Assembly (NCBI GenBank): GCA_016721465.1
Contig: JADKIA010000009.1
Coordinates: forward strand, 291,936-355,935
Direction of reading: 5' to 3'
DNA from: Ideonella sp.
Lineage (GTDB): Bacteria > Pseudomonadota > Gammaproteobacteria > Burkholderiales > Burkholderiaceae_C
Length of the DNA: 64,000 nt
A program made the position numbers and the translations under genes. The notes under the pieces are model-generated. The model was given only the letters and a program-made list of their open reading frames with translations. It had not been told where the DNA came from and did no database searches. Below are positions 7,937 through 16,024 of this stretch, in pieces (the stretch's first letter is position 1; each line of letters starts with the position of its first letter).

Positions 7937-8248
7937 TCAAGTCACCGAGGCTTCGTCGGTGCGCTTGTCGCCCTTGTTGTCGGTCCAGGTCACCGCGATC
8001 TTGTCGCCGGCCTTGGCGCCCTTGACGGTGAACTGCAGGAACGGGTTCTTCGACACCGCCGGGCCCCATTGGGCGCTCATCACCGGCTTGCCGTTGTGGG
8101 TGGCGGTGACTTCGGTGATGTGCCAGGCCGGGATGACCTTGCCGGACGAGTCCTTGCGTTGGCCGGTCTCCATCTCGTGGCTCATGAGCACGCGCACGGT
8201 GGTCTTGTCACCGGCGGCTTGGGCGCGGATGCGCATCGGGTCTGCCAT
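7937..8248 (-). CDS. soxZ: SoxZ, partner of the SoxYZ sulfur carrier
   Basis: 103 aa, the usual SoxZ length, with no signal peptide, as expected because SoxZ is exported by hitch-hiking with SoxY. Recognisable segments are MRIRAQAAGDKTTVRVLMSHEMETG, IPAWHITEVT and KNPFLQFTVKGAKAGD, an immunoglobulin-like fold. ATG at 8248 has GGAG 7 nt upstream; a TTG two codons earlier is less likely. SoxZ dimerises with SoxY and helps present its C-terminal cysteine to SoxXA, SoxB and SoxCD. Confidence 0.97.
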   Translation of the reverse strand: MADPMRIRAQAAGDKTTVRVLMSHEMETGQRKDSSGKVIPAWHITEVTATHNGKPVMSAQWGPAVSKNPFLQFTVKGAKAGDKIAVTWTDNKGDKRTDEASVT

Positions 8249-8378
8249 GTTCAATCTCCAGAAAAAGCGATTCGTTCAAAGAACCTGCGGCCTTGCGGGT
8301 TGGTCGCCGACCGGTCTCGCAGAGCTCAGCCGGCGCGCAGGCACTGGCCAGCACGCAGGCGCCGGCTCGTGTCTGCGC

Positions 8379-8840
8379 TCACCCGCCGCAACCGCCCAAG
8401 GTGACCTTGATTTCCTTGTGCGCAAACAGCACCTTGCCGTCGGCCATCACCGCCACGGCGCTGACGTTGGACGACTGGCCCATCTTCACGCGGGTGGAGA
8501 AGTTGGCTTCCACCGCATCGGTCACGTCGAACAGCGCGGTGAGCGCGCTCGGGTTCTTCTCGACGAAGATCATCAGGCGCTTCACGCCCGGCAGGGCGCA
8601 GGCACAGGCCACGGGCACCACGGCACCGTTTTCGGCGATGTCGGGGCCGGTGATGGTCACGTCCTTGCTCTCGGCCGGGGCGCCGCTGCCCAAGGCCTTG
8701 AGCGCATCGCCCATGGTCTTGGCCTCGAAGGCGCCCGCGTTCCAGGCGGCTTGCGCCGTTTCGGGCAGCAGGCCGATGCCGCCCATCAGGGTGGCCACGG
8801 CTGCGCTGCGCTTGAGCAGGTCACGTCGCGTCGATTTCAT
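8379..8840 (-). CDS. soxY: SoxY, sulfur carrier with C-terminal GGCGG
   Basis: 153 aa. A twin-arginine signal, STRRDLLKRSAAVATLMGG, leads to cleavage after about residue 30. The protein ends in VTLGGCGG, whose cysteine, third from the end, is the swinging arm carrying sulfur intermediates. Two further cysteines (VACACAL near residue 84) are seen in many SoxY. ATG at 8840 has GGAG at 7 nt. It lies 49 nt after soxD and 130 nt before soxZ. Confidence 0.98.
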   Translation of the reverse strand: MKSTRRDLLKRSAAVATLMGGIGLLPETAQAAWNAGAFEAKTMGDALKALGSGAPAESKDVTITGPDIAENGAVVPVACACALPGVKRLMIFVEKNPSALTALFDVTDAVEANFSTRVKMGQSSNVSAVAVMADGKVLFAHKEIKVTLGGCGG

Positions 8841-8889
8841 GTTGGGTCTCCAGGGATGAAAGGTCTCGAAATCAGGGGCAGGCAACAAC

Positions 8890-9987
8890 TCACTTGGCAG
8901 CGCCTTCGGCCAACCACTTGCCGATGGCCAGGGCCTCGCTGTCGGCCAGGGTCTGGGGTGGCATCGGCACCTGGCCCCACACGCCAGTGCCGCCGGACTT
9001 GATCTTGCCGGCCAGGTACGCAGGGGCATCGGACCGCCCGGCGTACTTCTTGGCCACGTCGCGGAAGGCCGGGCCAACGATCTTGTTGTCGACACCGTGG
9101 CAGGCGATGCAGGCGTTCTTTTGCAGCAGCGCCATGACGGCCGCATTGTCGCCCCCCTTGGCCGGTGCCGCGGCAGTGGGGCTTATCCCTACCCCAAGTG
9201 GGCTACCCGGGGGCTGGGTGGTGTCCACGCCATGCTGCGCACCCACCATGCGGTTTTGCTCGGCCAGGTTGCCGTGGTTGTTGCGCGCGAAGTCCGGCAG
9301 GAAGGAGCCCACCTTGGCCTCCACCGCACAATCCTTCATGCAGGCCACCGCCTTCACGTCGGGTTGCGTGCCCTTGGCCAGCCCCTTGCCCGGCCACAGC
9401 GCATGGTCCAGCGTCATGCCGTTGCGATTCGGCAGACGCGCCTGGGCCTGGGCCATGGTCTTGTCGGACAGCGTGAAGTCGTCCGGCAACACGCCGCCCA
9501 GGTTGAGCAGGAAGGCGGTGACGGCGTAGACCTCGTCGGGCTTGAGCGACTTGGGCGCGTTCCAGGGCATGGCGCGGCGGATGTAGTCCCACAGCGTGGA
9601 CACCGTGGCCACCTTCATCAGCGTGGTGCGACCGGGAAAAGCCGGATCGTTCAGGCGCGCCACGCGTCCGGTCTTCACGTCGTCGGCCGTGGTGCCGCCC
9701 ACCAGCGGCGAGAACACCTCGTTCGATTCGCCGAAGATGCCGTGGCAAGCGGCACACTTGGCCTCCCAGAGGTCCTGGCCCTGCGCCACGCTGCCCTGGC
9801 CCTTGGGCAGGCCCTTGAAGTCGGGGCGCACATCGATGTCCCAGGCGGCGAGTTCTTTGGGCGTGGCCGGTCGGCCGAGGCCCGACCATGGCGCATTGGA
9901 CTGCGCCAACGCGGCGCCGGCCGCCAGCGTCAGCGCAATGACGGTGAGCGCGCGGCGGGTGCGGCGTGCATCAGGAGAGCTGAACAT
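8890..9987 (-). CDS. soxD: SoxD, di-haem cytochrome subunit of sulfane dehydrogenase SoxCD
   Basis: 365 aa with a signal peptide (residues 1-29, ending ALAQ), a first haem motif CAACH near residue 79 and a second CIACH near residue 288, separated by a proline/glycine-rich linker. The first domain matches the SoxD-specific cytochrome (WDIDVRPDFKGLP, EAKCAACHGIFGESNEVF); the second resembles cytochrome c551. It takes electrons from the Mo centre of SoxC. Its ATG lies inside the 3' end of soxC, a 17-nt overlap that couples translation of the two subunits. Confidence 0.96.
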   Translation of the reverse strand: MFSSPDARRTRRALTVIALTLAAGAALAQSNAPWSGLGRPATPKELAAWDIDVRPDFKGLPKGQGSVAQGQDLWEAKCAACHGIFGESNEVFSPLVGGTTADDVKTGRVARLNDPAFPGRTTLMKVATVSTLWDYIRRAMPWNAPKSLKPDEVYAVTAFLLNLGGVLPDDFTLSDKTMAQAQARLPNRNGMTLDHALWPGKGLAKGTQPDVKAVACMKDCAVEAKVGSFLPDFARNNHGNLAEQNRMVGAQHGVDTTQPPGSPLGVGISPTAAAPAKGGDNAAVMALLQKNACIACHGVDNKIVGPAFRDVAKKYAGRSDAPAYLAGKIKSGGTGVWGQVPMPPQTLADSEALAIGKWLAEGAAK

Positions 9988-11362
9988 TCTTCACCTCCCC
10001 AGTTTCTTGCACCAGCCAGCTCTGGATGGCGCTGTTGTGGTAGATCGAGCGCGTGCCACGCACCGCCCGCAATTGCTGGTGGTTGCCTTGCACATGGCCG
10101 GTCTGGTCGGTGGCGCGGCTTTGCACGATGGCGGGCTTGCCATCCCACACCCAGTCGATGTTGAAGCGGGTGAGGCACTTGCTCAGCACCGGGGTTTCGA
10201 GCCGCGCACTGCGCCAGTTGCGGCCACCGTCCACCGACACGTCCACCCGCGCCACCTTGCCGCGGCCGGACCAGGCCAGGCCGCTGATGTTGTAGAAGCC
10301 CTTGTCCAGCAGCACCTGGCCGCCTGAAGGGCTGGTGACCACGCTCTTGACCTCCTGCGTGCTGGTGTACTGCCGATGCAAGCCACCGGGCATCAGGTCG
10401 ATGTAGTGCACGGCCTCGTCCTTGGTGGCGTAGGGCCGATCGCCCACCTCGATGCGGCGCAGGTATTTCACCCAGCTCACCCCTTGCACGCCCGGCACCA
10501 CCAGGCGCAGCGGGTAGCCGTTCTCGGGGCGCAGCATCTCGCCGTTCTGGCCATAGGCCACCAGCACCTCGCCCGACTCGACCAGTTCCATCGGCAGCGT
10601 GCGGGTCATCGAGGAGCCATCGGCGCCCTCGCCCAGCACATAGCGGGCGCGCTTGTAGTCCACGCCGCACTGGTCCAGCAGCAGTTTCAGCGGCACGCCG
10701 GTGAATTCGCTGCAGCTGAGCATGCCGTGGCTGTACTGCACGGTGGGCACGGCCACGTTGCCCCACTCGGTCGCGGTGTTGGCACCGCACTCGATGAAGT
10801 GGAAGCGCGAGACCGGCGGCATGCGCATGATCTCGTCCATCGTGAAGACCTTGGGCGTGGCCAGGATCTTCTCGTCCGAGCCGTTGATCATCAGGCGGTG
10901 CTTGGACGGATCGACGTCCCACCAGCCCTGGTGGTGCCGCTCGAAGTGCAGGCCACTGGGCGTGACGATGCCGAACAGCGATTGCAGCGGCGCGAAGGAC
11001 ACCGACGATTGCGCGGTCTGCGTCAGCCCCGGGCTGGGCCGGCGCTGGACGTTGGCCTCGAATTTGGACGGCTTGCCGTAGCCGTCCATGGCCACCGGGT
11101 TGCCCAGGCCGGTGCTGTGGGCGGGCAGCTCCAGGATGTTGGCGTCGCCACCCTCGGCAGGCACCGGGTTGGCGGATTGCGCCCGGGCCGAGCTGGCCGT
11201 GGCGATGGCCGCCGCACCCGCCGTGGCCGAGGCGAAGGCGCGGCGGATGAAATCGCGGCGGCCCTGCTTGGCCTCGCTGAAGACGGCGCGCACGCCGGCC
11301 GGGTCGATGAAGTTCTCCGGCGCCTTGATCAGGCGGCCAGGAGTGGGGTCGTCAACTTGCAC
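9971..11362 (-). CDS. soxC: SoxC, molybdenum cofactor subunit of sulfane dehydrogenase
   Basis: 463 aa. After an unusually long N-region, a Tat signal QGRRDFIRRAFASATAG begins near residue 32. The sulfite-oxidase-fold Moco domain follows, with RFHFIECGANT near residue 187 (the molybdenum-ligand region), SHGMLSCSEFTGVPL, and the Mo-co dimerisation domain in the C-terminal third (SVDGGRNW). SoxCD oxidises the sulfane sulfur on SoxY, so this organism should oxidise thiosulfate to sulfate without sulfur globules. The start is GTG at 11362, with GAGGAG 5 nt upstream; a longer reading frame to 11485 lacks a ribosome site. First gene of the sox operon. Confidence 0.95.
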   Translation of the reverse strand: MQVDDPTPGRLIKAPENFIDPAGVRAVFSEAKQGRRDFIRRAFASATAGAAAIATASSARAQSANPVPAEGGDANILELPAHSTGLGNPVAMDGYGKPSKFEANVQRRPSPGLTQTAQSSVSFAPLQSLFGIVTPSGLHFERHHQGWWDVDPSKHRLMINGSDEKILATPKVFTMDEIMRMPPVSRFHFIECGANTATEWGNVAVPTVQYSHGMLSCSEFTGVPLKLLLDQCGVDYKRARYVLGEGADGSSMTRTLPMELVESGEVLVAYGQNGEMLRPENGYPLRLVVPGVQGVSWVKYLRRIEVGDRPYATKDEAVHYIDLMPGGLHRQYTSTQEVKSVVTSPSGGQVLLDKGFYNISGLAWSGRGKVARVDVSVDGGRNWRSARLETPVLSKCLTRFNIDWVWDGKPAIVQSRATDQTGHVQGNHQQLRAVRGTRSIYHNSAIQSWLVQETGEVKNVQLS

Positions 11363-11412
11363 TGGTTCTCCTCGGCCATGGCACGCGGCCCGCCAGAGTG
11401 TTTGATTATGCG

Positions 11413-11441
11413 GATATAAGCAATGATTAATATTATCGCAA
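11413..11441 (-). promoter_or_regulatory. Probable sigma-70 promoter of the sox operon
   Basis: On the minus strand TTGCGA (11436-11441), a 17-bp AT-rich spacer and TATATC (11413-11418) precede the soxC start by about 50 nt. This is the most AT-rich stretch in the region. Prediction by eye only. Confidence 0.45.
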
Positions 11442-11505
11442 GCCGGTCGGCCCGCTGTTGGTGAAAACCCTCGCGCCTGGCTCATCGGCCCGGCGCTGGC
11501 GGATA

Positions 11506-11521
11506 ATACCCTGCTGGGTAT
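11506..11521. promoter_or_regulatory. Inverted repeat ATACCC-TGCT-GGGTAT in the soxC/exporter divergent promoter
   Basis: A perfect 6-bp inverted repeat with a 4-nt loop, 68 nt before the exporter start and overlapping a TATATA (-10-like) run. It has the same ATAC-N8-GTAT frame as the element at 3008-3023. A shared sulfur-responsive repressor, such as an ArsR-type SoxR, is one candidate; none is encoded in the window. Confidence 0.5.
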
Positions 11522-11588
11522 ATAGTCGGCCCCTGTCGGTGGTACACCCGCCTTTCCCCATCACCCGGGTTGCGAACCCGAATCGAGC

Positions 11589-12590
11589 ATGGCCCACGAT
11601 CCCCATCCCCTGAAACACCTGTTGCCCGGCTGGTACGCCGTCGTCATGGGCCTGAGCGGCCTGGCCCTGGCCTGGCATCGGGCCGTGCCGCTGATGGGTG
11701 AGGCCGCCGGCGTGGCCGCCATGGGCATCGGCGCCCTGGCCGGGTTGGTGTTTGCGGTGCTGGCCGTGGCCACCGTGCTTCGCGCTCAGCGCCATCCCGA
11801 GGCCTGGGCCGACGACCGGCGGCACCCGGTGCGCCACACCTTCATCGCCGCCTTGCCCATCGCGATCATCCTGCTGGCCACGGTGGCGGTGGCGCTGGGC
11901 GGCCCGTCTCTGCCGGCGCGCGCGCTGTGGTGGGTGGGCAGCCTGTCGCAGCTGTTCGTCACGCTGTGGGTGCTGGGCCGTTGGTGGAAGCACCCCAAGG
12001 CCGGCGGCCTGCAATGGGCCAGCGCCACGCCTGCGCTGTTCATCCCCATCGTGGGCAACGTGCTGGTGCCGCTGGCCGGCGTGCCGCTGGGGCACGCGGA
12101 ATGGGCCGCGGCGCAGTTCGGCATCGGGCTGATGTTCTGGCCGGTGGTGATGGTGCTGATCATCGCCCGGGTGGCGATCCAGGGCCTGTGGCCCGATCGC
12201 ATGATGCCCACCACCTTCATCTTCATCGCACCGCCCGCCGTGGTCGGACTGTCGTCGCTGCAACTGGGTGCGCCGCCACTGCTGGGCTGGATCCTGTGGG
12301 GCATGGCGCTGTTCTCGCTGCTGTGGGTGGGCACGCAAGCCCAACGCATCGCCAAGCTGCCCTTCGGCCTGCCGCACTGGGGCATGAGCTTTCCGCTGGC
12401 GGCCATGGCCGCGCTCACCTTGCGCCTGGCCACACCCGGCAGCGGCCTGCTGGCGGTGCTGGGCCCGCTGTTGTTGGCCCTGGCGTCGCTGCTCATCCTG
12501 GCCCTGGTGCTGGGCACGGTGCGGGGCCTGCGTGACGGCAGCCTGCTGGCGCCCGAGCCCGTGGCGGCCATCGTCGCGACCGCACCCTGA
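11589..12590 (+). CDS. TDT/SLAC1-family anion exporter (TehA type), possibly for sulfite
   Basis: 333 aa with about ten hydrophobic helices. The opening HPLKHLLPGWYAVVMGLSGLALAWHRA, the paired short loops and HWGMSFPLAAMAALTLRLA are typical of the tellurite-resistance/dicarboxylate transporter (TDT) family, whose members include sulfite efflux pumps (yeast Ssu1) and the plant SLAC1 anion channel. Transcribed divergently from soxC with a shared control region. Export of sulfite formed during thiosulfate oxidation is an inference from position; malate or another anion cannot be excluded. Confidence 0.85.
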   Translation: MAHDPHPLKHLLPGWYAVVMGLSGLALAWHRAVPLMGEAAGVAAMGIGALAGLVFAVLAVATVLRAQRHPEAWADDRRHPVRHTFIAALPIAIILLATVAVALGGPSLPARALWWVGSLSQLFVTLWVLGRWWKHPKAGGLQWASATPALFIPIVGNVLVPLAGVPLGHAEWAAAQFGIGLMFWPVVMVLIIARVAIQGLWPDRMMPTTFIFIAPPAVVGLSSLQLGAPPLLGWILWGMALFSLLWVGTQAQRIAKLPFGLPHWGMSFPLAAMAALTLRLATPGSGLLAVLGPLLLALASLLILALVLGTVRGLRDGSLLAPEPVAAIVATAP

Positions 12591-12594
12591 GTAG

Positions 12595-12626
12595 CGCGCC
12601 CTGGGTCGCGCCCTGGGTCGCGCCCC
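12595..12626 (+). repeat. 12-bp tandem repeat (2.7 copies)
   Basis: CGCGCCCTGGGT is repeated at 12595-12606 and 12607-12618, with a partial third copy to 12626. It lies between the exporter stop and the DsrE-like gene. No hairpin or coding role is evident. Confidence 0.8.
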
Positions 12627-12689
12627 GCGGGTTGGCCGATTCGGGCACACTCCGGCGCTTGTCGTGCCCTTCAGATCGGGAGAACTGCC

Positions 12690-13103
12690 ATGAACCTGCG
12701 CCGCTGGCTTGCCACGCTGCTGTTGTCGCTGTCGGCCATGGGCGCCTGGGCCCAGGACAGCGTGGTCTATCACATCAGCGACACCGACGCACAGGCCCTG
12801 GGTGGCCTGCGCAACGTGCGAAATCACCTGGACACCGACCCCACGGCCAAGATCACGGTCGTCACCCACGCCCAGGGCGTGGACTTCCTGATGGAAGGCG
12901 CCAAGGACCGCAACGGCTCACCGTTTGCAGCCACGGTGGCGGCGCTGGTGAACCGCGGCGTGAAGTTCGAGGTGTGCGAGATCACCCTGAAGAACCGCAA
13001 CCTCAAGAAGGAGCAGTTCATCCAGGAGGCCGACTTCACGCCGTCCGGCGTGGTGCGGCTGGTCAAGCTGCAGAAGCAGGGCTACAGCTACATCCGGCCC
13101 TGA
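12690..13103 (+). CDS. DsrE/DsrF-like periplasmic protein
   Basis: 137 aa with a signal peptide (residues 1-21, ending AWAQ). The rest is a single DsrE-type alpha/beta domain: VVYHISDTDAQALGGLRNVRNHL, VVTHAQGVDFL, and FEVCEITL near residue 96, where the conserved cysteine of many DsrE/YchN proteins lies. ATG is preceded by GGGAG at 7 nt. Family members carry or bind sulfane sulfur. Its place 100 nt after the exporter next to sox suggests a periplasmic sulfur-binding role, which is inferred; many secreted homologues have no known function. Confidence 0.85.
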   Translation: MNLRRWLATLLLSLSAMGAWAQDSVVYHISDTDAQALGGLRNVRNHLDTDPTAKITVVTHAQGVDFLMEGAKDRNGSPFAATVAALVNRGVKFEVCEITLKNRNLKKEQFIQEADFTPSGVVRLVKLQKQGYSYIRP

Positions 13104-13124
13104 GCGGGCCCGGATCCATTCAAC

Positions 13125-13152
13125 GAGGCCGCGGCCGAGGGCCGACGGCCTC
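13125..13152. terminator. Hairpin between convergent dsrE-like and DUF3149 genes
   Basis: GAGGCCG (13125-13131) pairs with CGGCCTC (13146-13152) around a GC-rich loop that can pair further. It lies just after the DsrE-like stop and just before the DUF3149 stop on the other strand. No T-run. Confidence 0.4.
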
Positions 13153-13163
13153 TCGTGGTGCCT

Positions 13164-13316
13164 TCAACGCTTGGCGCGCTTGGCGGCCTCGGCGTCCATC
13201 TCCATGTGGCGCAGGAAGTAGCGCACGAAGAACACGCCCATGCCCATCATGAAGGTCAGCCCGACCACGGTCATCAGGCCCGCATCGGTGCTCAGCAACT
13301 CGTGAATGGCTCGCAT
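13164..13316 (-). CDS. DUF3149 single-span membrane micro-protein
   Basis: A 50-aa protein: short amphipathic start (MRAIHELLSTDAG), one hydrophobic span (LMTVVGLTFMMGMGVFFVRYF) and a charged cytoplasmic tail ending AKRAKR. The GMGVFFVRYFLRHM segment matches the DUF3149 family, common and uncharacterised in betaproteobacteria. GGAG lies 6 nt before the ATG. Convergent to the DsrE-like gene; no link to sulfur metabolism is implied. Confidence 0.85.
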   Translation of the reverse strand: MRAIHELLSTDAGLMTVVGLTFMMGMGVFFVRYFLRHMEMDAEAAKRAKR

Positions 13317-13427
13317 CGTCAACTCCGAAAGTTCTTGATCCTGCTGAATTGGACGCTGCCACGCGCCCCTTCACATTGACCTGCCTTAATTTGCCCAAGC
13401 GATCGTGCGGATGCGGGGCGGGCCGGC

Positions 13428-14222
13428 CTACAGGCCGGTGAGGCGGGACACGGCGCGAAAGTACAGGCCATAGGGCAGGCACCGCAGCAGACGCAGGCCC
13501 GCCGTGAAGCGCCTGGGGAAGTGGATCTCGAATTCACCCCGCGCCCAGCCGCGCACGATGGCGGCAGCGGCAGCCTCCGCCGACATCAGCGCCGGCATGT
13601 TGAAGTCGTTCTGGGCCGTGAGTGGCGTCTCGACGAATCCCGGGTTGATCAGCGACACGCCGAGCCCGCGAGGGTGCAGGTCCAGGTACAGCGTCTCGGC
13701 CAGGTTGATCAACGCCGCCTTGGTGGGCCCGTAGGCCAGGCCCTGGGGCAGGCCGCGGTAGCCCGCCACGCTGGAGACCAGGCTCAGGTGGCCGCCGCGG
13801 CCGGCGTCGGCCTGCCGCAGCAACTGCGGCAGCACGGCATCCAGCAGCACCAGGGCGCCCACGCAGTTCACCTGCTGGTGGCGCAGGGCCACCTCCAGAT
13901 CGAAGGCCGTGGCGCGCATCGGCGTGTAGGTGCCGGCGCAATACAGGGCCAGGTCGATGCCGCCGAACCGGCCGACGATGTCGGCAGCGGCCGCGCGCAC
14001 GGCCGTGCGGTCGGTGGCGTCCAGCGCCATCCCGTGGCTGCCCGGGTGCGCGCGCTCGAACGCGGCCAGGGCCGAGGCCGTGCGCGCCGACACCACCACC
14101 TGCGCGCCCTGCGCATGCAGCAAGGCCGCCGTGGCCCGGCCGATGCCGGTGGAGGCGCCAACCAGCCAGACGGTCTTGCCGGCCCAGTCATGCAGGGGAG
14201 GGTTCAGTGCCATGGGGTGCAT
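13428..14222 (-). CDS. Short-chain dehydrogenase/reductase
   Basis: 264 aa with a complete classical SDR signature: GASTGIG near residue 21 (NAD(P) loop), YCAGTY near 93, the serine in LSLVSSVAGYRG, and YGPTKAA (catalytic Tyr and Lys) near 167, then NPGFVETPLT. Substrate is unknown. Its start (ATG 14222 or 14213) lies inside the 3' end of the MFS gene, so it is the last member of the unit that starts with the FAD oxidoreductase. In similar photo-inducible clusters an SDR of this kind accompanies the CFA-synthase-like enzyme. Confidence 0.9.
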   Translation of the reverse strand: MHPMALNPPLHDWAGKTVWLVGASTGIGRATAALLHAQGAQVVVSARTASALAAFERAHPGSHGMALDATDRTAVRAAAADIVGRFGGIDLALYCAGTYTPMRATAFDLEVALRHQQVNCVGALVLLDAVLPQLLRQADAGRGGHLSLVSSVAGYRGLPQGLAYGPTKAALINLAETLYLDLHPRGLGVSLINPGFVETPLTAQNDFNMPALMSAEAAAAAIVRGWARGEFEIHFPRRFTAGLRLLRCLPYGLYFRAVSRLTGL

Positions 14223-15477
14223 CGGTCCAGAAGTGAAGCAAGGCGGCCGCGAACAGCTTGAGCAGGCACGGCAGCAGACAGTAGGCCAGGCTCAGCGCGC
14301 GCAGCCCTTCGCCCGAGCGACTGCCCGGCTCATAGCCCAAGGCCGCCAGCAGCGGCAAGGACAGCCCGGCGGCGAGTGCGAGGTTGAGCTTGGTCGCGAA
14401 GTGCCACCAGCCAAAGTAAGCGCCTTCGAGCCGGCCGCCGTGCCCGGCGCGCTGGATCACCCCGGCCAGCAGGGCGGCAGGCAAGGACAGGTCAGCCCCC
14501 AGCGCGATGCCACTGGCCAGGCACACGATCATGAAGGCGGCCACGTCCCCCGCACCCAGCGTGGCCGCCCCGCAGAAGGTGGCGACGGCCAACAGCATGC
14601 CGGCCAGCCAGGCACGGGCCAGGCCGAGGCGGGCCACTGCGCGCACCCACAGCGGCATGGACAGCGCGCCTGCCGCGAAATAGCAGGCCAGGAACCCGGG
14701 TTCGAAGGCCGGGGCCTGCAGGCGGTCGCGAATGAAGAACAGCACCAGCGTGGCCGGCACGGCGCTGGCCACGCCGTTGATCAGGTAGACGGCGAGCAAG
14801 CGCCTGAAATGAATGGACTGCCACGGCCCCGCCGCCGAGGCACCCGCGGCTGTGGCCGCCGTGTCGGGCCGCCGCACGCTGTCCGGTCGCGGGGCGCGCC
14901 ACAGCAGGCCCAGGCCCAAGCCAAGCAGGCCGCCGAAGACGATCGTGGAGGTCGACAGCCCCGCCAGCGACGGCAGCACGCTGGCCAGCAGCACGCCGGC
15001 CAGCGCCAGGCCTTCGCGCCACGACACGATGCGCGCGCGTTGGCCGTCGTCGCCGCCCAGCCGCGCGCCCCAGGCCTGGTGCGCCACCGACAGCACGCTG
15101 TAGGCCAGGTAGGTCAGGGCCAGAACGACACCGCACCACCACAGCAGGTGGCCGAGCGCCCAGGCCGGCGGGAAGAACAGGGCACGGAAGCCCAGCGCCA
15201 GCACGCCGGCGGCGACCGCCATCCGCACCAGCACCCGGCGTGCCGACTGCGCGAACCAGCGGTCTGCCAGGCGCCCGATCCACGGGTCGGCCAAGGCGTC
15301 GAGCAGGCGCGCACCAAGCAGCAAGACGCCGAGCGTGGCCAGCGGCACGCCAAAGGCACTGGCGTAGTGGTTGGGCAGGATCACGTAGAGCGGCAAGGCC
15401 ACGAAGGCCAGCGGGCCACCCAGCGCGCCATAGCCCAGGCCCTGTCGCCAACCGCCACGCCAGGCGCCGGCGGTCAT
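14188..15477 (-). CDS. MFS transporter, GPH/MelB-like
   Basis: 429 aa with twelve predicted helices. The N-terminal half carries LLLGARLLDALADPWIGRLADRW, the acidic loop typical of the glycoside-pentoside-hexuronide:cation symporter branch, and AYSVLSVAHQAWGARLG. Substrate unknown; homologues in CFA-synthase/DUF1365 clusters are thought to act on membrane lipid or an unidentified photoproduct, which is unproven. ATGA overlap with the upstream chalcone-isomerase-like gene and a 35-nt overlap with the downstream SDR show tight coupling. Confidence 0.88.
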   Translation of the reverse strand: MTAGAWRGGWRQGLGYGALGGPLAFVALPLYVILPNHYASAFGVPLATLGVLLLGARLLDALADPWIGRLADRWFAQSARRVLVRMAVAAGVLALGFRALFFPPAWALGHLLWWCGVVLALTYLAYSVLSVAHQAWGARLGGDDGQRARIVSWREGLALAGVLLASVLPSLAGLSTSTIVFGGLLGLGLGLLWRAPRPDSVRRPDTAATAAGASAAGPWQSIHFRRLLAVYLINGVASAVPATLVLFFIRDRLQAPAFEPGFLACYFAAGALSMPLWVRAVARLGLARAWLAGMLLAVATFCGAATLGAGDVAAFMIVCLASGIALGADLSLPAALLAGVIQRAGHGGRLEGAYFGWWHFATKLNLALAAGLSLPLLAALGYEPGSRSGEGLRALSLAYCLLPCLLKLFAAALLHFWTDAPHGTEPSPA

Positions 15478-16010
15478 TTCAAACCCAGCAGCGCGGCGCG
15501 CAAGTCCGGCTCGGACGTCGATGGCGCCAGCCAGATGCCGAAGAAGCGCGACGCGAACTCGGCGTCCGCCACCTCGCCGCGCTCACGGCCATTGACATGG
15601 AACCAAGCCCCACGGCCCGGGCGATGCAGGCCGGTGATGCGGTCGCCGGCCTGCACATCGGGAAACAGCCGCGTCATGGCCATCAGCCAATGTTCGGACT
15701 GGGCCAAGGAGACGGTGCCACCGCGCCGCATCTCCTGCATCGAGCGCTCGGCGATGCTCCGGCCCGCCAGGCTGCGGCCGTACTCGATCTCCAGTGCCAG
15801 CGGCGTGCGCGCCCAGTCCTCGGCCGGCAGCGCCGCAGCCGCGGTCCAGAGGCGGATGTCGTACACGTGCAGGCCGAGAAAGCGGAAGCGGGCCTGGCCA
15901 TGCAGCCGGGCAAGGGGCCACTCGCCGACGAGTTCCACCGGCACCCTGGCCTGGCCCTGCGCTGGCAGCGCGCAGGCGCCAGCGCAGAACAGGACGAGCC
16001 GACGCTGCAT
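15474..16010 (-). CDS. Secreted chalcone-isomerase-like protein
   Basis: 178 aa with a short signal peptide (ending PAQGQA). The fold signature RFRFLGLHVYDIRLWT, LALEIEYGRSLAGRSIAERSMQEM and ITGLHRPGRGAWFHVNG match the bacterial chalcone-isomerase-like family (PF16036), which shares a fatty-acid-binding fold with plant enzymes. A flavonoid substrate is unlikely; fatty-acid binding in the periplasm is more reasonable given the CFA-synthase gene 14 nt upstream. ATG at 16010 is the first start after the CFA-synthase stop. Confidence 0.85.
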   Translation of the reverse strand: MQRRLVLFCAGACALPAQGQARVPVELVGEWPLARLHGQARFRFLGLHVYDIRLWTAAAALPAEDWARTPLALEIEYGRSLAGRSIAERSMQEMRRGGTVSLAQSEHWLMAMTRLFPDVQAGDRITGLHRPGRGAWFHVNGRERGEVADAEFASRFFGIWLAPSTSEPDLRAALLGLK

Positions 16011-16024
16011 GGGCCGATGCCGGT

